Position numbers and translations under genes: made by a program. From an uncultured Bacteroides sp. (GTDB taxonomy: Bacteria; Bacteroidota; Bacteroidia; Bacteroidales; Bacteroidaceae): a stretch of DNA of 13,000 nt. Location of the stretch: contig CAJJYX010000088.1 in the NCBI GenBank assembly GCA_905197435.1, positions 1-13,000 of the forward strand, read 5' to 3'. Below, piece after piece: positions 7,882 to 13,000 of this stretch. A model generated the notes under the pieces. It saw nothing but the letters and a program-made list of their open reading frames with translations, was not told the origin of the DNA and did no database searches. Numbering within the stretch: the first letter of the stretch is position 1; the number at the start of each line of letters is the position of its first letter.

Positions 7882-10344
7882 ATGAAGATACTTGCCATTT
7901 TATTTTTGCTTGCAGCTTCCTTGCAGCTTTGTGCAGCCGATGCACCTGCCGACAGTTGTAATCATCAGTTGTACTATACGTCGCCCGCCGCTATCTGGGA
8001 GGAGACTCTTCCTTTGGGCAATGGACGCTTGGGCATGATGCCCGACGGGGGTGTTCTCTGCGAGCACATTGTGCTGAATGAAATATCATTATGGAGCGGA
8101 ATGGAGGCGGACTATAGTAATCCGGACGCCTCCAAGAGTCTGTCTGCCATCCGGCAGCTGTTGTTTGAGGGAAAGAACCGCGAAGCACAGGAGCTGATGT
8201 ACAGCAGTTTTGTCCCGAAGAAGCAGGAGACTGACGGGAGGTATGGAAGCTACCAAGTATTGGGTAACTTGGATATAGACTTTACTTACGATTCTTCATT
8301 GTCCGTTTCCAATTCTTCATTAAACAGCTATCGCCGTTGGCTTAGTTTGCGCGATGCGGTGGCATATACGGCTTTTAAGCTGGGCGATGTCGATTACCGT
8401 CGTGAGTATTTCATCTCCCGTGATCGTGACGTCATGCTGGTTCATCTGACTGCCGGCCGCAGAGGGATGTTGAACTTCTCTGCCCGCCTGAGTCGTGTGG
8501 AACATGGCTCGGTGGCTGTTCAGGGAAATGCCCTTTTGATGGATGGAATGTTGGAAAGTGGCAAGCCCGGTTTGGAAGGAATGAAGTACCGTGTAGCCAT
8601 GCAGCTTGTATCGAATGGCGGAGAAGTTGCCGTCAGTCCCGAAAATGGCATCAGCCTGCAGAATGGGCAGGAAGCCTGGCTGGTACTTTCTGCCACCACT
8701 TCTTATGCAGCCGCAGGTACGGACTTTCCGGGCGAGCGCTATGTTGAAGTTTGTGACAGCCTTCTCCACAACTTCACTGCCCCTGCTGATTCTCAATTCT
8801 CAATTCTCGATTCTCAATTATCCGGCCATGTCGCTACCCACCGTTCCCTTTATGACCGTGTTTCCTTGACACTGCCTTCCACTCCGGATGATGCTCTCCC
8901 GACGGATGAGCGTATCCTTCGTTTCACACAGAGGGAGTCTCCGGCATTGGCCGCCTTGTACTATAACTACGGACGCTATCTGCTCATCAGCAGTACCCGT
9001 CCCGGCAGCTTGCCGCCCAATCTGCAAGGACTCTGGGCAAATGGAGTATCGACTCCCTGGAACGGAGACTATCATACGAACATCAATATCCAGATGAATC
9101 ACTGGCCTTTGGAACAAGCCGGCCTTTCCGAGCTTTATCAGCCGCTGGCAGCGCTGATGGAACGCCTCGTCCCTTCGGGAGAAGCAACCGCACGTACCTT
9201 CTATGGTGATGAGGCCGATGGTTGGGTGCTCCACATGATGACCAATGTATGGAATTATACTGCTCCCGGTGAACACCCTTCCTGGGGAGCGACCAATACC
9301 GGCGGTGCCTGGCTGTGTGCCCATTTGTGGGAACACTATCTGTTTACGCGAGACGAAGATTTTCTGCGCCGTATTTACCCCGTCTTGAAGGGTGCTGCCC
9401 GTTTTTTTAGTTCTACCACCGTGCAGGAGCCTTCGCATGGTTGGCTGGTCACTGCTCCCACCTCTTCTCCGGAGAACAGTTTCTATGTACCGGGTGACAG
9501 TGTGACTCCTGTCAGCATTTGTATGGGACCTGCCATGGATGTGCAATTGCTCACCGAACTTTATACCAATGTCATTACCGCTGCCCGCTTGCTGGATTGT
9601 GATGCAGACTATGTGGCGGAGCTTGAGGCAGACTTGAAGAAATTTCCACCCATGCAAATCAGCCGTGAAGGTTATTTGCAGGAATGGCTGGAAGATTATA
9701 AGGAAGTGGATGTGCATCATCGTCACGTTTCCCATCTCTACGGCCTGCATCCGGGAAATCAGATTTCACCGGACACTACACCTGCGCTTGCCGAAGCTTG
9801 CCGGATGACTTTGAACCGTCGTGGAGACGAAGGTACCGGCTGGAGCCGTGCCTGGAAAATAAATTTCTGGGCTCGGCTGGGAGATGGAAACCGTGCTTGG
9901 AAACTCTTCAAGAGTTTGCTGCATCCTGCCATTGATTCTCAAACCGGCAGTCACGGTAGTGGTACTTTCCCCAATTTGTTCTGTTCGCATCCCCCTTTCC
10001 AGATTGATGGCAACTACGGTGGTGCGGCGGGAGTCGGCGAAATGCTGCTGCAAAGCCATGAAGGCTTTATCAATCTGCTTCCTGCCCTGCCGGATAGCTG
10101 GGCTGCCGGCAATTTCCGTGGAATGCGTGTGCGTGGCGGTGCTTCCGTAGATTTGGATTGGAAGGATGGACGGGCGACGAGGGCTGTTGTCACCGCTCTT
10201 GTTTCAGGTAAATTCACAGTGAAGATGCCTGCAGGTGCTGCCCGTGCCGAGGTGAAGTCTGGAGGACGTATGCATATTTATAAGGAGCCAACCTTCTCTT
10301 TGGATTTGAGCAAGGGAGAAGAAGCGACGGTGTGTTTCCTTTGA
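7882..10344 (+). CDS. GH95 alpha-L-fucosidase, secreted
   Basis: Predicted inverting 1,2-alpha-L-fucosidase, expected to remove the terminal fucose capping galactose on fucosylated xyloglucan. A hydrophobic signal peptide (residues 1-19, likely cut near CAA/DAP) has no good lipobox, so the protein is probably periplasmic. The start follows an A-rich leader (nine A). The N-terminal beta domain has the family signature LPLGNGRLG and LNEISLWSG. The (alpha/alpha)6 catalytic domain holds Asn400 and Asn402 in HTNINIQ, Glu531 in SPEN and Asp709 in IDGNYGG, matching the catalytic set known for Bifidobacterium AfcA (N421, N423, E566, D766). His398 matches the AfcA His associated with fucose rather than L-galactose preference. 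It lies 74 bp after the GH3 gene, with no promoter or terminator seen, so co-transcription is likely. Two simple-sequence insertions (8291-8321, 8789-8819) are in frame. Confidence 0.93.
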   Translation: MKILAILFLLAASLQLCAADAPADSCNHQLYYTSPAAIWEETLPLGNGRLGMMPDGGVLCEHIVLNEISLWSGMEADYSNPDASKSLSAIRQLLFEGKNREAQELMYSSFVPKKQETDGRYGSYQVLGNLDIDFTYDSSLSVSNSSLNSYRRWLSLRDAVAYTAFKLGDVDYRREYFISRDRDVMLVHLTAGRRGMLNFSARLSRVEHGSVAVQGNALLMDGMLESGKPGLEGMKYRVAMQLVSNGGEVAVSPENGISLQNGQEAWLVLSATTSYAAAGTDFPGERYVEVCDSLLHNFTAPADSQFSILDSQLSGHVATHRSLYDRVSLTLPSTPDDALPTDERILRFTQRESPALAALYYNYGRYLLISSTRPGSLPPNLQGLWANGVSTPWNGDYHTNINIQMNHWPLEQAGLSELYQPLAALMERLVPSGEATARTFYGDEADGWVLHMMTNVWNYTAPGEHPSWGATNTGGAWLCAHLWEHYLFTRDEDFLRRIYPVLKGAARFFSSTTVQEPSHGWLVTAPTSSPENSFYVPGDSVTPVSICMGPAMDVQLLTELYTNVITAARLLDCDADYVAELEADLKKFPPMQISREGYLQEWLEDYKEVDVHHRHVSHLYGLHPGNQISPDTTPALAEACRMTLNRRGDEGTGWSRAWKINFWARLGDGNRAWKLFKSLLHPAIDSQTGSHGSGTFPNLFCSHPPFQIDGNYGGAAGVGEMLLQSHEGFINLLPALPDSWAAGNFRGMRVRGGASVDLDWKDGRATRAVVTALVSGKFTVKMPAGAARAEVKSGGRMHIYKEPTFSLDLSKGEEATVCFL
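8291..8321 (+). repeat. 10-bp direct repeat inside GH95 coding region
   Basis: ATTCTTCATT occurs at 8291-8300 and again at 8312-8321, 21 bp apart. It encodes a Ser/Asn-rich stretch, SSLSVSNSSLN, just after LGNLDIDF, where other GH95 proteins usually run straight into the next strand. It looks like a loop insertion made of low-complexity DNA; the frame is kept. Confidence 0.6.
8789..8819 (+). repeat. Heptanucleotide tandem repeat ATTCTCA x4 inside GH95
   Basis: Four consecutive 7-bp units start at 8789, 8796, 8803 and 8810. All are ATTCTCA except the third (ATTCTCG), and a partial ATT follows. They encode SQFSILDSQL in a linker before the VATHRSLYDRVSL segment. A 7-bp unit is not a multiple of three, so gain or loss of one copy would shift the frame of the fucosidase. 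Confidence 0.85.
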
Positions 10345-10358
10345 AAAATGTCAAGTTA

Positions 10359-10390
10359 TTTGTCTTTTATGCCCGAATGCAGTACATTTG
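10359..10390 (+). promoter_or_regulatory. Bacteroides-type promoter for the serine hydrolase gene
   Basis: TTTG (10359-10362), a 20-bp spacer, then TACATTTG (10383-10390) match the known Bacteroides primary sigma consensus (-33 TTTG, -7 TAnnTTTG) exactly and at a suitable spacing. Transcription would start near 10395-10398, giving a leader of about 25-28 nt before the ATG at 10423. It is the only full match found in the intergenic regions examined. Confidence 0.75.
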
Positions 10391-10422
10391 CAGTGCATGT
10401 AAAACAAATACCTTAATATCAG

Positions 10423-11931
10423 ATGAAAAATAGATTTCGTTTTCTCTTCCTGTTTCTCGGTCTGATGGGGACGTTGACAATTCATGCGCAGTGCAATGAA
10501 TTACAGCGTTCCACTCCTGAGGCGGAAGGAGTTCCCTCCAAAGCTGTTACAGCCTTATTTGATTCCCTGATGGCATTGCCGCAAACAGATATCCATAGTG
10601 TGATGGTACTGCGTCACGGTAAGGTTATCGGAGAAATCTATCCGGCTCCGTTTGCGCCGGAATATCGTCATACCATGTATTCCTGTTCCAAAACCTTTGT
10701 TGGCGCCGCTGTGGGGTTGGCCATCGCAGACAACCGTTTGCGCTTGACAGACCGTGTCGGTGCTTTCTTTCCGGAGTTGCTTCCGGATTCGGTTTCCGCT
10801 AATCTGGCAGACATGACTGTCCGCGACCTGCTTACCATGACCTCCGGCATCACTCCCGATTGGAATATGCGCAATCTCACTCCCGATTGGATACGTACCT
10901 TTCTTGCCAAACCGGTGAAGACTCCGGGAAAGAAGTTTGAGTATGATTCGATTTGCACCTATATGCTTTCTGCCATCGTGCAGAAAGTAACTGGCATGAC
11001 ATTGCTGGATTATTTGAAACAGAAGCTTTTCACTCCGATGCATATCACGGATGTCGCATGGGAATTAAGTCCCGAAGGCTTCAATACCGGTGGCTGGGGA
11101 TTGCATATTCAAAGTGAATCATTGGCAAAATTCGGATTGCTGTTGCTGAACCGCGGTGTTTGGGAAGGCAGACAGTTGCTCCCTGCTTCTTGGGTGGAGC
11201 AGATGATGACCAAGCAGATGGAAACCGGAAGCGACGGTTATGGCTATCAGATGTGGCTTTGCGAGTATCCGGGCGCTGCGTGTGCCGATGGAGCTTTGGG
11301 GCAATATATTCTGATTGTTCCCGATAAGGACATGGTAGTGGTCATTACCGAATGTACATTGATAAACGGTCGCCGGCAACGCGGTCTGGTGTGGAACCGT
11401 TTGTTGCCGGAGGTCGGAGACAAGGCATTGATGCCCGGTAAGGATTACAAGCACTTGCAAAAGAAGCAGGGGTCTTATCAACTGCCGTTGGTGCAGGGGA
11501 AAGCCACTTCTTCCCTTTCACGGAAATATGAAGGCAGGCGTATTCTGCTCGGACAGAACAAATATGGCTGGAAATCCCTCGAATTGCAATTCAAGCAGAA
11601 AGAAGTGGTGATGACGGTGGTGGAGCAAGATGGAAAGACTTATAATCTTCCGTTTGGCTATAAGCAATGGTCGAAGGCGGCAATTGATGGCTACCCTCCG
11701 TATTCGATTGCTCCTAAGGGGCGTTTTAAGGGTATAGAAGGCCCTTTCCAGGTGGCAGGCAGCTATGCGTGGGCGTCATCCGATATTTTGCAGTTGAAGG
11801 TACATTACGTCAACTGGATAAGCGCTCTCGGGTTAAAACTCAGATTCGAGGATACCAAGGTATTTCTGACTGTCACAGAGAACTATTCTTCGGGTGAAGG
11901 GGTGACTTTCGAAGGTACATTAGCACATTAA
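10423..11931 (+). CDS. Secreted SxxK serine hydrolase (beta-lactamase / class C family)
   Basis: Member of the beta-lactamase/D-aminopeptidase/family VIII esterase fold (PF00144-type). A type I signal peptide ends about residue 22 (IHA, then QCN). The SxxK motif is Ser87-Cys-Ser-Lys90 within MYSCSKTF, giving the nucleophile and general base. The second-motif Tyr is probably Tyr174, in FEYDS, where YSN or YAN is more usual. The KTG-like region is replaced by ADGALGQY, as in non-lactamase relatives. After the catalytic domain (to about residue 325) is a beta-rich C-terminal domain of about 175 residues of unknown role. It has its own promoter 78 bp after the fucosidase gene and is followed 4 bp later by the next gene. 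An esterase acting on acetylated glycans is possible from context, but a peptidase or unrelated esterase fits equally; substrate unknown. Confidence 0.85.
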   Translation: MKNRFRFLFLFLGLMGTLTIHAQCNELQRSTPEAEGVPSKAVTALFDSLMALPQTDIHSVMVLRHGKVIGEIYPAPFAPEYRHTMYSCSKTFVGAAVGLAIADNRLRLTDRVGAFFPELLPDSVSANLADMTVRDLLTMTSGITPDWNMRNLTPDWIRTFLAKPVKTPGKKFEYDSICTYMLSAIVQKVTGMTLLDYLKQKLFTPMHITDVAWELSPEGFNTGGWGLHIQSESLAKFGLLLLNRGVWEGRQLLPASWVEQMMTKQMETGSDGYGYQMWLCEYPGAACADGALGQYILIVPDKDMVVVITECTLINGRRQRGLVWNRLLPEVGDKALMPGKDYKHLQKKQGSYQLPLVQGKATSSLSRKYEGRRILLGQNKYGWKSLELQFKQKEVVMTVVEQDGKTYNLPFGYKQWSKAAIDGYPPYSIAPKGRFKGIEGPFQVAGSYAWASSDILQLKVHYVNWISALGLKLRFEDTKVFLTVTENYSSGEGVTFEGTLAH

Positions 11932-11935
11932 AGGA

Positions 11936-12568
11936 ATGAATCGTATTTTGCTTACTCTGAAACGGCCTTTTATTTGGCTATACCGTTTTCGGCACCGTTG
12001 CGGCTACGGTGTGCACTCTCCTTTTGCCTTTAATCTGATTACACACGTGATTTATGAAAGTACGCCTTATTATAAATATGAAGAATTGGCGAAAGCACAG
12101 AAGCAACTGGAGTTGGAGAAAGATGCACATTGGAGATACGAATCGAAGAAAGTAAAGCGTCTTCTGTTCCGCTTGGTAAACTATGCCCAGCCGGAGACTA
12201 TCGTAGATGCCGGTACGCTTGCCGCTTCGGCCCTCTACTTAAGAGCGGGGAAGGAGGAAGCGGATTATTCTTCGGCTTCCGATCTTTCCAGTCTCTTCCT
12301 GGAGAGTGGTGTCCCCGTCGATTTCCTTTATTTGCACGACTATCGCCATCCCGATTTTGTGGAAGAAGCCTTCCGTATTTGTGCCGCTCACGCCAGGGGA
12401 AAGTCTGTCTTTGTGATTGAAGGTATCCGTTATACTCCACAGATGTTTGCCCTCTGGAAGCACCTAAAGCAGGATGAGCGGGCAGGCATTACGTTCGATC
12501 TCTATGACCTTGGTATCATATTCTTTGATAAAACAAAGATAAAACAAGACTATATTGTCAACTTTTGA
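11936..12568 (+). CDS. SAM-methyltransferase-like protein, degenerate cofactor motif
   Basis: A 210-aa cytoplasmic protein without signal peptide. The N-terminus has GYGVHSPFAFNLITHVIYE, a signature of a Bacteroidetes family usually annotated as class I SAM-dependent methyltransferase. The central segment TIVDAGTLAASALYLRAGK sits where such proteins have motif I (ExGxxxGxS); the glycine pattern is largely lost. The C-terminal part resembles the family's last strands, SVFVIEGIRYTPQMFALW followed by FDLYDLGIIFF. Catalysis is therefore doubtful and the function unknown. The start is 4 bp after the serine hydrolase stop, so it is probably co-transcribed from the promoter near 10359-10390. AAAGGA lies against the ATG, too close to act as a normal Shine-Dalgarno site. 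Length is slightly short for the family. A non-catalytic or divergent methyltransferase is the best description. Confidence 0.8.
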   Translation: MNRILLTLKRPFIWLYRFRHRCGYGVHSPFAFNLITHVIYESTPYYKYEELAKAQKQLELEKDAHWRYESKKVKRLLFRLVNYAQPETIVDAGTLAASALYLRAGKEEADYSSASDLSSLFLESGVPVDFLYLHDYRHPDFVEEAFRICAAHARGKSVFVIEGIRYTPQMFALWKHLKQDERAGITFDLYDLGIIFFDKTKIKQDYIVNF

Positions 12569-12615
12569 CTATCTTTAGGCGTCTTCTATGTTGGACCCGA
12601 TAAAAACGATTGTTT

Positions 12616-13000
12616 ATGAAGAAAAGCCTTGTATATACAAAGACCGGAGACAGAGGAACCACTTCCCTGGTAGGGGGGACTCGTGTTTCTAAAACCCATA
12701 TCCGCCTCGAAGCCTATGGTACGGTGGATGAATTGAATTCCCATTTGGGATTTCTCATTACTTTCCTTTCTGATGAGCACGACAAGCTGTTTCTGCAAAA
12801 GGTGCAGGACAGGCTGTTTGCGGTAGGCTCTTATCTTGCAACAGATCGCGAAAGGACCAGACTCAAGGAAGCGAGCATCATTACTCCGGAACAAGTGGAA
12901 ACGATAGAGCATGAAATTGACCGGTTGGATGACACGCTTCCTCCCTTATCCGCTTTCGTGCTTCCGGGCGGATGTCGGGGAGCGGCTGGTTGCCCTATTT
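12616..13000 (+). CDS. PduO-type cob(I)alamin adenosyltransferase (3' truncated)
   Basis: Transfers adenosyl from ATP to cob(I)alamin or cob(I)yrinic acid a,c-diamide, making adenosylcobalamin in the cytoplasm. The first 128 codons are in the window; the family is about 185-190 aa, so roughly 60 residues lie beyond the edge. The ATP-binding N-terminal signature is clear: [15 protein letters not shown] at residues 7-21, then RVSK, and [10 protein letters not shown] at 33-42, followed by the helical bundle and FVLPGG near residue 117. The start at 12616 puts the signature at its normal distance. It follows the preceding gene by 47 bp with only a 5-bp hairpin (GTCAA/TTGAC) at that gene's stop, so it could be in the same transcript. 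The last residues read [10 protein letters not shown], where the family normally has a His near the Pro position. Confidence 0.93.
   Translation, partial: MKKSLVYTKTGDRGTTSLVGGTRVSKTHIRLEAYGTVDELNSHLGFLITFLSDEHDKLFLQKVQDRLFAVGSYLATDRERTRLKEASIITPEQVETIEHEIDRLDDTLPPLSAFVLPGGCRGAAGCPI

Noticed and set aside
12527..12548. Near-perfect 11-bp tandem GATAAAACAAA / GATAAAACAAG at the end of the methyltransferase-like gene.
   Set aside because: It has only two copies, is A-rich and encodes an ordinary Lys-rich stretch (DKTKIKQD). There is no reason to give it a role.

Overview
The window looks like a Bacteroides-type genome (Bacteroidales; species not determinable from this sequence). The reasons are a run of secreted glycoside hydrolases of the kind found in polysaccharide utilization loci, A-rich leaders in place of strong Shine-Dalgarno sites, one textbook Bacteroides promoter (TTTG, 20 bp, TACATTTG) and a cytoplasmic protein with the GVHSPFAF signature common in Bacteroidetes. 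All seven genes are on the + strand.

Layout: (1) 1-2644, the 3' part of a GH31 alpha-xylosidase with an inserted PA14 domain; (2) 2645-2830, a spacer holding four copies of a GC-rich repeat at exactly 22-bp spacing; (3) 2831-5350, a GH2 beta-galactosidase lipoprotein; (4) 5351-5593, an AT-rich spacer with a perfect inverted repeat across the GH2 stop and an 11-bp direct repeat; (5) 5594-7807, a GH3 beta-glucosidase; (6) 7882-10344, a GH95 alpha-L-fucosidase with two simple-sequence insertions; (7) 10423-11931, a secreted SxxK serine hydrolase with its own promoter; (8) 11936-12568, a degenerate SAM-methyltransferase-like protein; (9) 12616-13000, the 5' part of a PduO-type cobalamin adenosyltransferase.

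Alpha-xylosidase, beta-galactosidase, beta-glucosidase and alpha-fucosidase are together the exo-enzymes needed to strip a fucosylated xyloglucan oligosaccharide (Fuc-Gal-Xyl side chains on a beta-1,4-glucan backbone) to monosaccharides. The likely reading is the periplasmic saccharification end of a xyloglucan utilization locus. No SusC/SusD pair, endo-glucanase or HTCS regulator is in the window; they would be expected upstream of base 1. The serine hydrolase may be an accessory esterase of that locus or the first gene beyond it. The last two genes look like unrelated cytoplasmic functions, so the locus probably ends between 10344 and 11936.

No RNA genes, insertion sequences or CRISPR arrays were seen. 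The most unusual non-coding element is the 22-bp repeat array, in which the bases flanking each core co-vary as if each copy folds into a mini-hairpin.
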